Shown in pieces: positions 1 through 7,974 of a stretch of DNA of 64,000 nucleotides. The first letter of the stretch is position 1, and the number at the start of each line of letters is the position of its first letter. A program made the translations under genes and the position numbers. The notes under the pieces are model-generated. The model was not told where the DNA came from and made no database searches. It was given only the letters and a program-made list of their open reading frames with translations. Source of the DNA: Streptomyces sp. NBC_01381 (GTDB lineage Bacteria > Actinomycetota > Actinomycetes > Streptomycetales > Streptomycetaceae); contig NZ_JAPEPI010000006.1 in assembly GCF_026340305.1 (NCBI RefSeq), positions 1-64,000 on the forward strand. Direction: 5' to 3'.

Positions 1-330
1 TATGCCCCGGCAAGCCGGAACATAGTGTACGAATTGCGTAAACGCAATTCGAATTCCCCCGCAAGCGGGGGAATGAATTCCGCAAGCGGAATTCTGAAAG
101 AGCGTCAATTCGCGCAAGCGCGAATTGTGAGAGTCCCCGCAAGCGGGTCCTCTTTGGCTGGCTACAGGGGAGGGTGCATCACATGGTGGCCTGTGTAGCC
201 GCTGGGAATCCCAGGCACTACCCTCTGTTGCGAGGGTGACGGCCCGTCGGCCTGACAGGCTGTCACCCTCGCCGCAGGGACGGGCTCCGCTGCGCTCCAC
301 CCGAACACCTTGCCCCGTTGACCACCGGGT
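1..330. repeat. Telomere-like palindrome cluster at the window end
   Basis: Six compact palindromes lie within the first 150 bases: 1-24 (core CCGGC-AA-GCCGG), 31-50 (9-bp arms), 53-74 (10-bp arms), 75-94 (9-bp arms), 106-127 (10-bp arms) and 136-147 (5-bp arms). All have AA at the centre, and five of the six read GCAAGC across it. Two longer inverted repeats follow: 160-166 with 194-200, and 230-240 with 262-272 (GCGAGGGTGAC). Serial palindromes able to fold into tight hairpins are the hallmark of Streptomyces telomeres, where Tap binds the 3' overhang and Tpg is the covalently attached primer. The tpg-tap pair 13 kb away supports this. The array does not begin with the archetypal CCCGCGGAGCGGG, so this would be a divergent telomere class. 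No convincing gene is seen from 1 to 466. Confidence 0.75.
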
Positions 331-466
331 AAGCATAGTGTGAGACGGGGGCCTCGATAGCCTTCTGACATAGCGATTGGGTTACGCAGCCGCGAGACTC
401 GCGCATGAATCTACGACTGCATCACGTATCATGTCTGTGTAGAGATTGGGGTTCAGCTGCTCCCCC

Positions 467-1042
467 TCACTCCCGCTCGATGTGCGCCACCCAGGTAACA
501 GCCTGGACCTTGCTGGGTACCTCCCCGATTTCTCGGGCGGCGGCGCGGTAGCAATCGGCGAGGAGATTGTAGCGGCCGATTGCTCCTAGTCCTCGGTCAC
601 GTTGCCCGTAGATTTTGCGGACTGCGATATCGTGTGCGTGGCGGTCGATTACCACAGATTCCGTGTTCTCCGGGTCGGCGATGCACAGATAGAAGTATCC
701 GGTCTTTAGATGCATGGGGAGAATTTCACTTGGATCGGTTCCCCCCATGATTCGGTTTGCTTTGGTGATTGCGTCGCGGACGTGCCCACTGGCTTTTCCT
801 TCGGTGAATGCTTTTCGGGCCAGTCTGCAATTTTCGGCCCATGACTTGTTAGCGGACAGTGCTGCCAGGACACCCGCGCCCTTTTCTGTGTGTCCCTCGG
901 CGATTCTGGAGGCCAGTTCGTGTGCAGTGACGTACCAGTCGCACCCGCGTCGCCTTTGGTCTGGAGTGGCGCTGCTCCACTTTTCTACAATTGCCTGGGT
1001 GTAGCTTTCGCGCTGTTGCTCGGTGCTCTTCGCCGGGATCAT
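467..1042 (-). CDS. Phage-type hypothetical protein (191 aa), possibly DUF7178-like
   Basis: The protein resembles small accessory proteins of actinobacterial phages and plasmids. The region near residues 60-145 (GVLAALSANKSWAENCRLA, then VVIDRHAHDIAV) resembles the layout of helix-hairpin-helix DNA glycosylase relatives, where a V-D-x-H motif closes the fold, but no catalytic lysine-aspartate pair can be assigned. The family assignment is tentative and no function is claimed. The ATG at 1042 is preceded by GAAGGAG and by the conserved start-associated leader at 1043-1105, which this gene shares with three other starts in the window. It is the terminal-most gene that I support. It is the last of three minus-strand genes (1875, 1420, 1042), each with its own leader. 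Confidence 0.6.
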   Translation of the reverse strand: MIPAKSTEQQRESYTQAIVEKWSSATPDQRRRGCDWYVTAHELASRIAEGHTEKGAGVLAALSANKSWAENCRLARKAFTEGKASGHVRDAITKANRIMGGTDPSEILPMHLKTGYFYLCIADPENTESVVIDRHAHDIAVRKIYGQRDRGLGAIGRYNLLADCYRAAAREIGEVPSKVQAVTWVAHIERE

Positions 1043-1105
1043 GGGTGCTCCTTCGGGTGTGTCTTCGTGGCCGCCGGGGCGGGGGTGCCACTCCCCCGCC
1101 CCGGC
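1043..1105 (-). promoter_or_regulatory. Start-associated leader box with upstream hairpin, site 1
   Basis: Read on the minus strand, a 13-bp GC-only stem (1073-1085 with 1093-1105) closes a 7-base loop, TGCCACT on the plus strand. It is followed by the box CGAAGACACACCCGAAGG (within 1050-1067) and the ATG at 1042. Sites 2 and 3 at 1421 and 1876 have the same order, and site 4 at 9234 a related one, so this looks like a mobile or selected translation or transcription leader rather than a plain ribosome site. Confidence 0.7.
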
Positions 1106-1117
1106 CGAGTGGTTGGG

Positions 1118-1420
1118 TCAGGCGCGGATGTGGTCGTAGGTGTCGCGGTCGACGAGGTTGCTGATCACGTCGCCGTAGAATTCAGTGATGCGGACTACGC
1201 CGTTTTCGCTATCCCACAGAGTTTTGGGGCTGGCGTATTCGGCGACGTTGGGAAAGAAATCGAGGATTGCTTTTGCTGCTGCGTCTACGGCGTTTTCGTA
1301 GGTGTCGCCGCTGGCGACGACAGCGAATTTGTTGTCGGTGAGCTGGGTCATGTAGTTGAGCCAGTCGCACACGAATGTGTAGGTCTGGGTTTGGCTCGGC
1401 GTGTGGTCGATGTCGTTCAT
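1118..1420 (-). CDS. Hypothetical protein, 100 aa
   Basis: I do not recognise a family. The ATG at 1420 was chosen over upstream in-frame codons because GAAGGA sits at the right distance and the conserved leader box ends exactly there. The sequence (TYTFVCDWLNYMTQLTDNK, then VVASGDTYENAVDAAAKAI) alternates strand and helix and suggests a small compact fold with no signal peptide or membrane segment. It lies between two other leader-box genes, so the three are probably controlled in the same way. It resembles the small orphan proteins common in actinophages. Confidence 0.6.
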   Translation of the reverse strand: MNDIDHTPSQTQTYTFVCDWLNYMTQLTDNKFAVVASGDTYENAVDAAAKAILDFFPNVAEYASPKTLWDSENGVVRITEFYGDVISNLVDRDTYDHIRA

Positions 1421-1480
1421 GGGTGTCCTTCGGGCGTGTCTTCGGGACCGGGGGCGGCGCTGCCACGGCGCCGCCCCCGG
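1421..1480 (-). promoter_or_regulatory. Start-associated leader box with upstream hairpin, site 2
   Basis: The box at 1421-1444 (minus strand CGAAGACACGCCCGAAGGAC) is preceded by a 13-bp stem, 1448-1460 paired with 1468-1480, around the 7-base loop TGCCACG. Stem length, loop length and loop sequence match site 1, although the stem sequences differ, which is the signature of a conserved structure. Confidence 0.7.
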
Positions 1481-1491
1481 CGTTGGGGTGG

Positions 1492-1875
1492 TCAGTTGGC
1501 GGTGCGCTGCTCGGGGATGCGGCGGGCCGTCAGGTGCAGCTCGATGAGATGGGCGGCCTCGTCGCTGGTCAGTCCCAGGCTGTTGCCGTGCCTGTCGGTG
1601 CCGCCGGTGAAGACGGCGTGGCCGTGGTACGGCTGGTGCGGGGGCTTGTGCAGGGCGTAGAGGCGGAGTGCGCTGCGGTTGACGCGGGATCCGTTGAACA
1701 TGCCTTCGTCGTCGACCCACATGGTCAGGGCCTCGGTGATGCGCACGGCGTCGTAGCGGATGCAGTCGATGGCCGTGTAGAGGATCTTGTCGTGGTCGTC
1801 GCTGGTGGCGGGCCAGTCGATCACGCGGAACTGTCCGTCGGTGCGGATGAGCACCGCGAAGCTGTTGTTGGGCAT
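1492..1875 (-). CDS. DUF3846-like phage/plasmid protein, 127 aa
   Basis: The protein begins MPNNSFAVLIRTDGQFRVID and continues with a pattern I associate with DUF3846 proteins of actinophages and Streptomyces plasmids (LTMWVDDEGMFN near residue 51, LYALHKPPHQPYHG near 73, AVFTGGTDRHGNSLGLT near 88). The biochemical role of that family is unknown to me. The ATG at 1875 is chosen over longer in-frame starts because it is where the family pattern begins and the leader box stops. It is the first gene of the three-gene leader-box run at the end of the replicon. Confidence 0.65.
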   Translation of the reverse strand: MPNNSFAVLIRTDGQFRVIDWPATSDDHDKILYTAIDCIRYDAVRITEALTMWVDDEGMFNGSRVNRSALRLYALHKPPHQPYHGHAVFTGGTDRHGNSLGLTSDEAAHLIELHLTARRIPEQRTAN

Positions 1876-1938
1876 GGTTCTCCCCGGATTTGGGTGGGTG
1901 TCTTCGGTGTTGGGGGCTTTGCCACAAGCCCGACCAAC
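1876..1938 (-). promoter_or_regulatory. Start-associated leader box with upstream hairpin, site 3
   Basis: The box at 1876-1906 (minus strand CGAAGACACCCACCC, then a GGGGAG ribosome site) is preceded by the stem 1914-1919/1926-1931 with loop TGCCAC. The stem is extended by 1909-1913/1934-1938 across a 2-base bulge. The stem is weaker than at sites 1 and 2, but the loop hexamer and the order of elements are the same. Confidence 0.6.
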
Positions 1939-2059
1939 AAGATAAGGATACCGCACTTGCATCATTTCATGGGGAGTTTTCGGGCTCTTATCTGGCCGTT
2001 TTGCGAGGTCAGGGGCATGATCACCGGGTCGGTGGGGCGCAGCGCGGCGCGTGTCGGGG

Positions 2060-2247
2060 CCCACGGCGCATCGCGCCGTGGGCAAGGAGGTCGGCAGCGC
2101 GGAGCGAGTGAGCGGGGCGCGGAGCGCTCCGGGAACGCCTGCCGTCCTCCGCAGCGCGTGAGAGCGCGGAGCGCTCGGTCCGGGCGGGCGCGGAGCGGCC
2201 GCCCGGCACGCGGCCAGGAGGGTGCAGCGCGGAGCGCTGCACCCTCC
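2060..2247. repeat. Internal cluster of telomere-type GGA-loop palindromes
   Basis: Five hairpins with 3-base loops follow each other in non-coding DNA: 2060-2082 (10-bp stem, loop ATC), 2114-2130 (loop GGA, one mismatch), 2162-2176 (6-bp stem, GGA), 2180-2206 (GGA, one internal mismatch) and 2217-2247 (14-bp stem, GGA). The GCGC-GGA-GCGC core is the same kind of sheared-loop hairpin as palindrome I of archetypal Streptomyces telomeres (CCCGC-GGA-GCGGG). The 500 bases from 1928 to 2433 otherwise hold no supported gene. Confidence 0.6.
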
Positions 2248-2419
2248 GCCCCGGCACGTCCCGTGCTGCGCCCCACCGACCCGGTAAAAGGGAGCTGCGC
2301 CCCATCCGGCCCGCAGGCGGGAACGTTCTGCGCCCGCGCCCGATAGGGCAGCCGGGGCCGCGCGCTGCCCGGCTTAGTGGCCGGCTGCTGTCAGGTGGCC
2401 AACGTGTGCGACCGGGCGT

Positions 2420-2433
2420 GGGGGGGGGGGGGG
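2420..2433. repeat. Run of 14 G
   Basis: An uninterrupted run of 14 G lies at the 3' edge of the frameshifted Schlafen-like gene read from the other strand. Changing its length by one moves the C-terminus into frames that stop at about 2395 or 2374. It could be a phase-variable tract or an assembly error. Confidence 0.8.
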
Positions 2434-2451
2434 CCAGGCGCTCCACAAGGC

Positions 2452-4212
2452 TCAGGGCAGCTTCGCCCCAGTCGGCGCGCATGTCGTCGTACGCGGGGTA
2501 CTGAGCAGGGTCAATGTCAGCTTCGGAGGCGTCTTGGCCGTCCTCTGCGGGCAGGCGGAAGGTGTTGACCCCTGCCTTGTATCGCGCAATGAAGTCGGCG
2601 GCACCGTGCGCGAGTTCGTCGTAGGCGGCCAGGCGCTCGGCGTCCGGCTCCAACTCCTTGGTAGAACCGGGACGATGCCGGGGGCGCGTTGTGCAGGCCG
2701 GAGTCGCGTGTTCGACGCCGACGCCATCGGGGTCGAGGTCGACGAGGTGTTCATCTTGGTCGTCAACACGGGTAGCGCCAACTGGCCCCGCTCAACGCCG
2801 CTGACGTTGGTGGCTGTTGCCGTCCACTCTGCGTGTGCAGGCTCAGCGTGCGCCGAGCGCGTGAAGAGCCTCAAGGGGGAGAACTCGACCGTCTCGCTCC
2901 CCCTCACGTCCCTGGCGGGAAAGGTGATCACGGCTCGGGCCCGGTCGTTATCGATGTCCGGGCCGTGTCGGCCTCTCAGGGCCTGCCGGAAGGCGGCATT
3001 GTTGACCGCTGCCGAGAGGATGCTGGGGCGCATGCCCGGCAGAAACGGAGACACCGTGCCATAGGTCTTGGGGACGCTTGGCCAATCGGCAGCGTCCCCC
3101 TCGGGGTCGTAGGCCCAGACGTCCGCGGGCAGGGTGACCACCACTTTCACCTGCTGGATGAAGTCCTCGCTCGGGTTGGTCATCCGCACGATCAGCGGGA
3201 TGCTGCGACGGCTTACCGCCTGGAGCAGAGACCGGCCCTGCGCCTGCTGGCACTCCTCGATGTACGCGTCTACCTGCTGACGGAAGCGGTCGGGGGTGCG
3301 TGCGTCCCGTTGAAGGCTCGACAAAGCCGAGAGCTCGGGAAATGCCAACCCTAGGAACGCCGCAGTTCGCCTCTCCCAGCGCCGGACTGCGGCGAGGGTC
3401 GTCTGCTCCTGAGGAGAGAGTTCCTGGCCATCGGCTGCGCGGTGCCTAAGGTCCATAACCTGGGCCGTGGACATCCCTGACAGGGCCTCGCGGTCGCGGG
3501 ATCCGTCTTCCTCCGCTGCACCGAACGTCGCCACCCGCCGGGGTGTCAGCTGAGCCAGCAGAGCCTCACGCCTCTCCCGCAGCACCTCCAGACGGATGTC
3601 CGCACTCGGTGGCATCTGTGTGACGGCCCCGGACGCAGACAAACGCACGGCAAGCTGCTGAGCGGCTCTTCGTGCACGAGCACTCAGCGCGTCGATCTCC
3701 TTGGCACGTGCGGGCTCGGTACACCCGTTGCTCCGGTGAAACACCGTGCCTTCCCGGTAGGTGTCATAGTCCCGGCGCAGGGGAAAGAGCGGGTCGCCCC
3801 ACTGCGGGGGCACGACGTCTACAAGCAGCACCTTGCGGCGCTCGCCCTCCCACTCGATCGGCACGTATGTCAGGTCGTACCGGTCGAACGATCCGAGATA
3901 GCGCTCCAGCCACGGCACGACCTTCTCCACGTCGTGCTCATCCACCCCGTGGACAGCTCCTTCTTCCACGCCCACCAGGAAGTAGCCGTGCCCTTCCACG
4001 TAACGCGCCGCAATATCAGGCATGCGGTTCGCCATCCCGAGAATGCCGCGCGCGACACTGAACCGTCCCTCAGCTTTCGACAGGTCAAGGGTGGATTTCC
4101 ACTCCAGCCACCGGCTCTCGTCGCCGCTGCTCGCGCCGACGACCGCCTCCACCAGTTCCACCTGCCTGCGCAGGCCGACCACACGCTTGGTGTGGTCGAA
4201 GGCGAGTCCCAT
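2452..4212 (-). pseudogene. Schlafen/AlbA_2-type putative DNA-binding protein, frameshifted near its C-terminus
   Basis: The N-terminal third carries the AlbA_2 (Schlafen AlbA) pattern: ESRWLEWKSTLDLSK, then ARGILGMANR and GYFLVGVEEG, in the first 110 residues or so. Such domains occur in putative regulators and defence proteins. The ATG at 4212 is preferred because AAGGG lies 7 bases upstream; ATG 4227 is the alternative. As written the frame stays open to 2452, but from about 2790 downward its product turns into Ser/Thr/Pro/Arg-rich shadow sequence. A frame two bases away reads a normal acidic tail instead (LEPDAERLAAYDELAHGAAD, then MRADWGEAALSLVERL). One indel between about 2452 and 2791 therefore breaks the gene, and the G14 run follows the tail. 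It may be a sequencing error or real decay. Confidence 0.65.
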
Positions 4213-4290
4213 GACGCAGCCCTTCATCGCAGCCAACAACGGCTTCAAGCATGCCTGTTGCCACTGACATGGAGGGGGCGCCGCAAATGG

Positions 4291-5280
4291 TCAGCCCTCC
4301 GGCGTTGCCTCTGCGGGGTCGTCCTCGTCGGTCACGGGCGGAGGGGCCTGGTGGAGGTCGAAGGGGCCTCCGCGTGCCGACAGTTCGGTTGGAGAGGGCG
4401 TGCTGGCCAGTACGGCGCGGCGGAAGGGAATCCCGCTCCCGTAACGGCGGTGATCCACCTTCTGCGGGTTGGTCTGCCACTCCTCGCTGTGCTGGAGGAT
4501 GACGCGCAGCAGGCTGGTGTCGGCTTCTGTGGCCGGTGCCTCTTGCAGGGCCGCCACGATGGTGAGCCCGGTGTTCGCGCTCAGCCAGGTCGTCGGCTTC
4601 TCTTCCTTGATGCTGGTCCGCAGCCGGATCACGGTCGTCTCCAGCGGGTCGCGCAGCCAGGCTTCGGAGGTGGTGACGGCCGGATCGGATGTGAGCCACT
4701 CCAGCAGCACCTGGGCCTCGTGGGCGTTGATGCCGACGCCGGTGGCGGCGAAGAGGTGATGGAACGTGCGCACGAGGACGTCGCGGCGGCGCGGGGTCGC
4801 GCGCCGGGTGTAGAGGCAGTGGTGGCACAGCCAGCCCATCGGCACGTACTCGCGGCCCTTGGGCGGCTTCATCCGGCCGATGATGCTGCCGCTCGCCACG
4901 ACGTCGGCGCACAGTCCGCATGCGATGTCGGCGGCGGCCCGCTTCGTCGTGCGGGGCAGGGGAAGCTGTCCCATACCCGGGGGACGCTCCACCCGGGTGC
5001 GCTGTGCGGGAGCCCGGTAGCCGGCGGGGTTGATCACCCAGCTCTGGAACTCACGGGAGGCTTCGCGCAGATCGTGCTCGTCGGCCTCGTCCAGGGTCTT
5101 CAGCTTGAAGTTGCGCATCAGGCGGGCGAGAGCCTCGTCGGTGCTCTTGCCGACAGCAGCGGCCGCGGCGTTCGAGCGGAGGGTGAACTCAGTGCGCAGC
5201 GCGGCGCCGCTCAAGTCGTCCAGGGGGCAATGGGGTCGGCGCGGAGACGGCATGACCGCCTCGACCTCGAACAACGACAT
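4291..5280 (-). CDS. Hypothetical protein with a CxxC...CxxC zinc motif, 329 aa
   Basis: No family is recognised. The start at 5280 has GGGAG eight bases upstream; the frame is open further, to 5550, but the extra residues look like non-coding shadow. Two cysteine pairs (CGLCADVV and WLCHHC, roughly residues 120-155) are spaced like a zinc-binding knuckle, between a basic stretch (TTKRAAADIA) and an arginine-rich one (YTRRATPRRRDVLVRTF). The rest is helical, with an acidic tail. It lies in a minus-strand run of cysteine-rich proteins (5471-6328, 6459-6935), which suggests a nucleic-acid-related accessory block. Confidence 0.55.
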   Translation of the reverse strand: MSLFEVEAVMPSPRRPHCPLDDLSGAALRTEFTLRSNAAAAAVGKSTDEALARLMRNFKLKTLDEADEHDLREASREFQSWVINPAGYRAPAQRTRVERPPGMGQLPLPRTTKRAAADIACGLCADVVASGSIIGRMKPPKGREYVPMGWLCHHCLYTRRATPRRRDVLVRTFHHLFAATGVGINAHEAQVLLEWLTSDPAVTTSEAWLRDPLETTVIRLRTSIKEEKPTTWLSANTGLTIVAALQEAPATEADTSLLRVILQHSEEWQTNPQKVDHRRYGSGIPFRRAVLASTPSPTELSARGGPFDLHQAPPPVTDEDDPAEATPEG

Positions 5281-5470
5281 GAAGTTCTCCCGCCCACGCA
5301 GTCCGGTGATCGCGCCCACCATGCTCTGATCCAGGAGGTCGGGACACCTCGTATCACTCCATCGCGGCATTCCTCCGCTCGAATGGATGCCGCGGACCGG
5401 GGCGTGTAGACGCGCGTTCCATGCACCGGGCCGGTCGCCCGCCCCGGTAGGCGAGAGGCTCGTCAGCTGC

Positions 5471-6328
5471 TCATCGCTTGGCCTCAACGGCCAGCTCGGC
5501 GGCTTCTTCACGGCAGAGCTTGCACAGCCCGTCCTCAAGGGCCCGGCCAATCAGGAGGATCACGGCGCCGCAGCCGCCGCAGCGGCCGCGCGGACGCTCC
5601 TGGGTCTCCTGCGCCGGCACCTCCCCGGCTGCCTGCGGAGGCACGGCTGCGTCGGTCGCGAGTGATGCCGAGCCCAACTCCTCTGGGCTCAGCAGGGCCT
5701 CCAAACGCTCGAAATGGTTCGCCTGCCGCGGGGCGCCTCCTGGCTGACGACACGGCGCGTGTGCCGGTGCCGCGCAGACCGGGCAGGCCACAGTCCGTAC
5801 CTGGTTCCGCGTGGGAGTGGGGGTTCCGGGCAGCCAGGTCTGCCAGCGGGCGCTGCGGTAGGCATTGGCGCGTTCCCTGTGGTTGGCGCTGCGCCTCTCG
5901 CCATCGGGGCCGGTGCATGGGAGACCGGCGTCGACCTCGCAGACGGGGCAGGGAATCGACCGGGCCTGCTCACGGGTGGTCGGGCGACGGAGCGCCTCAT
6001 GGATCTCGTTTTCCGAGTTGACTCCTGGTGGCAGGGGCCCGACCGCGACGAAGGGGACCGGCCAGAGAGTACGCAGCGTGGTCAGGTCTGCGCGCCCGGA
6101 GTGACAGGCGTCGTGGTGGCGGACGCGCACGGTCTCGGGGCCCGCTTGCCCCAGGTTGATCGCGGTACCGTCTCCTGCCACGTACCAACGCAGGCCTGCG
6201 GGCACCAGGCCGACCGGGGCTTCACGGAGATCGAGGTCCACCGTGCTGCCCTCGCTGTCGCTATGCCGACGGACTCCCATCCGGCAAACGTCGCACTGTG
6301 CCAGGTCGCCGAGTTCGGCGTTCTTCAT
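5471..6328 (-). CDS. Multi-zinc-ribbon protein with phage-type CPxC...C...H motifs, 285 aa
   Basis: Four metal-binding clusters can be seen: an N-terminal CDVCR near residue 13; CPVCEVDAGLPC followed by H-x-x-R near 130-150; CPVCAAPAHAPC followed by H-x-x-R near 185-205; and a C-terminal CGGCGAV with CKLC. The two central repeats match the small zinc-finger repeat (C-P-x-C-x7-C, then H-x-x-R) common in actinophage and Streptomyces accessory proteins and thought to bind DNA. The ATG at 6328 follows GGAGACGTGAGG. No catalytic domain is visible. A DNA-binding or scaffold role is inference. Confidence 0.6.
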   Translation of the reverse strand: MKNAELGDLAQCDVCRMGVRRHSDSEGSTVDLDLREAPVGLVPAGLRWYVAGDGTAINLGQAGPETVRVRHHDACHSGRADLTTLRTLWPVPFVAVGPLPPGVNSENEIHEALRRPTTREQARSIPCPVCEVDAGLPCTGPDGERRSANHRERANAYRSARWQTWLPGTPTPTRNQVRTVACPVCAAPAHAPCRQPGGAPRQANHFERLEALLSPEELGSASLATDAAVPPQAAGEVPAQETQERPRGRCGGCGAVILLIGRALEDGLCKLCREEAAELAVEAKR

Positions 6329-6458
6329 CCTCACGTCTCCGAATATCGGCCTTGCTTGCCCCCGGGAAACCGGCAATCACCGCCTCGTGGCGTCGGGAAG
6401 CGAGGCTTCTCAAATGCCGGTCGGCACCTCATGGTTCAGCCGGATGAACGCCGACGAG

Positions 6459-6935
6459 TCAGCTGTTCGAGCTGATTGGCACCGGCTTGCAGATCTTGCA
6501 CGTGGCGTAGTTCCTGCCGCCTTGAGGGCCTCTGAGGTGGTCAGCCCACCGCTGCGCTTCCTCCATGCTCATCACTGCCATGTCGATGTAGCCGCGGTAG
6601 CGGGACCAGCCGGCCGGGGAGCGGTAGTCATGATGCTCATGGGCCCATTTCGTCAGGAGGCGGAGGTACTCCTCGCCCTCGGGCCGGGGAGGCTGCCCTG
6701 AGATGGCCTTCCGGACCTTGCGGCAAGTGGTCCGGTGCAGGTGGCTCCCTTTGCTGGTGTAGGGAAAACGCTCCGGCTCCTGCACTCGAGCCCGGTCGCC
6801 CTCGATGCCGTCCAGGACCACGTCGAAGTGGGGGCGGGCCTCATGACACCACCCACACTTCCCGCACAATTCCACGTCCGGCGGATCAGCCCAGTACTCC
6901 GGGTCCGCCTGTACCTGTACTGAGGTGGGTGTCAT
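6459..6935 (-). CDS. Hypothetical cysteine-containing protein, 158 aa
   Basis: No family is recognised. CGKCGWCHEARPHFDV near residue 24, HRTTCRK near 67 and CKICKP near the C-terminus could bind one or two zinc ions. The middle is rich in Trp, Tyr and His (WAHEHHDY, WSRYRGYIDM). It heads the minus-strand run of cysteine-rich genes. The 155 bases upstream separate it from the divergent gene at 7091 and presumably hold both promoters. Confidence 0.5.
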   Translation of the reverse strand: MTPTSVQVQADPEYWADPPDVELCGKCGWCHEARPHFDVVLDGIEGDRARVQEPERFPYTSKGSHLHRTTCRKVRKAISGQPPRPEGEEYLRLLTKWAHEHHDYRSPAGWSRYRGYIDMAVMSMEEAQRWADHLRGPQGGRNYATCKICKPVPISSNS

Positions 6936-7090
6936 CTGCGCTGCCTTCCCTCTCCACGTTCCTGCACACGACGTATCGGCACCAGCTAGATCACTCTGAA
7001 GCGCTCACTGGCACGCGGCGAAAGCAGGCAGGTCCCCGTGACCAGACCAAGCCAAGACGGGATGTCAGTGACGGGTGGGAGACTTGTTAG

Positions 7091-7939
7091 ATGGCACTGA
7101 GGTCCCCGAGTTTCCTGGACCTGGAGACGCTCCTGTCCCAGGCGGAGTACCACGACATCAACGTTCCCAAGCCCGAGGACATCGTCGAGACGACCTTGCG
7201 CAAGCGGTCCGGCGGCGGCAAGTTGGGCGTTGGCGCCCTCGCGTTGAACGGATCCGCTGGCAGCGACGTGCAGTACCAGTCGACGTACAGCCTGGAGCCG
7301 CGAGAGAAGGCGACGGTCTCCAGGGTGATCGACGATCTGGTCAGTCAGGACGCCGTCCTGGTCAATCCCGTTGGCGACTCAGCGCTCTCCAGGGACGTGC
7401 TGATTGAGATCGAGGGCACCGCGCGGATCACTGCGGTAAGCGTCCTGAGCAAGGTGTTCTTCCTCTTCCGCCGCCTCATGATCGCCCGCGACATCGATGC
7501 TCTCAACGAGCTGGCCAACCTGGATATGGAAGACGCGGCCGTCGCCGAGGAGATCCGGCGGGTCTACCTGGAGAACGAGCTGCTCCCCCTTCCCGTCCTG
7601 CTGGAACTCACTGAAAGCTCGCTTCCGCACAAGGTCTACGTCAACGTGCGCCCGGACTTCTTCATCGACGAAGCGTCCGCTGACCGGATCGAGGGAGACC
7701 TGCGTGTCCTGGGCAGCGTGTCCAAGCTGATCCCGGCGGGCCAGTTCCGGGTCACTGATGAATGGCTGCTGTATGGCTGGGAGTTCTTGATGCGCCGCAT
7801 CATGATGGCTCAGCTCCAGGACGACCTCGAAGAGGTGACCGCGCAGTTGCAGCGGCTGGGCCTCAATCTCCCCGACGACGACGTCCACGCGTACATCTCC
7901 GGGCCAGCCGTCATCATCGACGCGATCGCACTGTACTGA
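7091..7939 (+). CDS. Hypothetical protein, possibly DUF6414-like, 282 aa
   Basis: The ATG at 7091 follows GGGAGACTTGTTAG. The layout, a short FLDLETLLSQ opening, a glycine-rich stretch (RKRSGGGKLGVGALALNG), a YSLEP motif and a conserved helical C-terminal half, reminds me of DUF6414 proteins, whose role is unknown and which often sit in mobile or defence regions. I see no enzymatic motif or membrane helix. It is a single plus-strand gene inserted among minus-strand genes, and it ends 35 bases from the convergent gene at 7975. Confidence 0.5.
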   Translation: MALRSPSFLDLETLLSQAEYHDINVPKPEDIVETTLRKRSGGGKLGVGALALNGSAGSDVQYQSTYSLEPREKATVSRVIDDLVSQDAVLVNPVGDSALSRDVLIEIEGTARITAVSVLSKVFFLFRRLMIARDIDALNELANLDMEDAAVAEEIRRVYLENELLPLPVLLELTESSLPHKVYVNVRPDFFIDEASADRIEGDLRVLGSVSKLIPAGQFRVTDEWLLYGWEFLMRRIMMAQLQDDLEEVTAQLQRLGLNLPDDDVHAYISGPAVIIDAIALY

Positions 7940-7974
7940 GCGCCACAACTCATGTCCTCGCGCAACGTGCGGCT

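Noticed and set aside
162..371. A 69-codon minus-strand frame inside the terminal palindromes
   Set aside because: It overlaps two inverted repeats, has no ribosome site and its composition is that of palindromic DNA, so I treat it as non-coding.
2021..2653. A 210-codon minus-strand frame crossing the GGA-loop palindromes
   Set aside because: Only its first 80 or so codons look real, and these are the frameshifted tail of the Schlafen-like gene; the rest is arginine/proline-rich palindrome translation.
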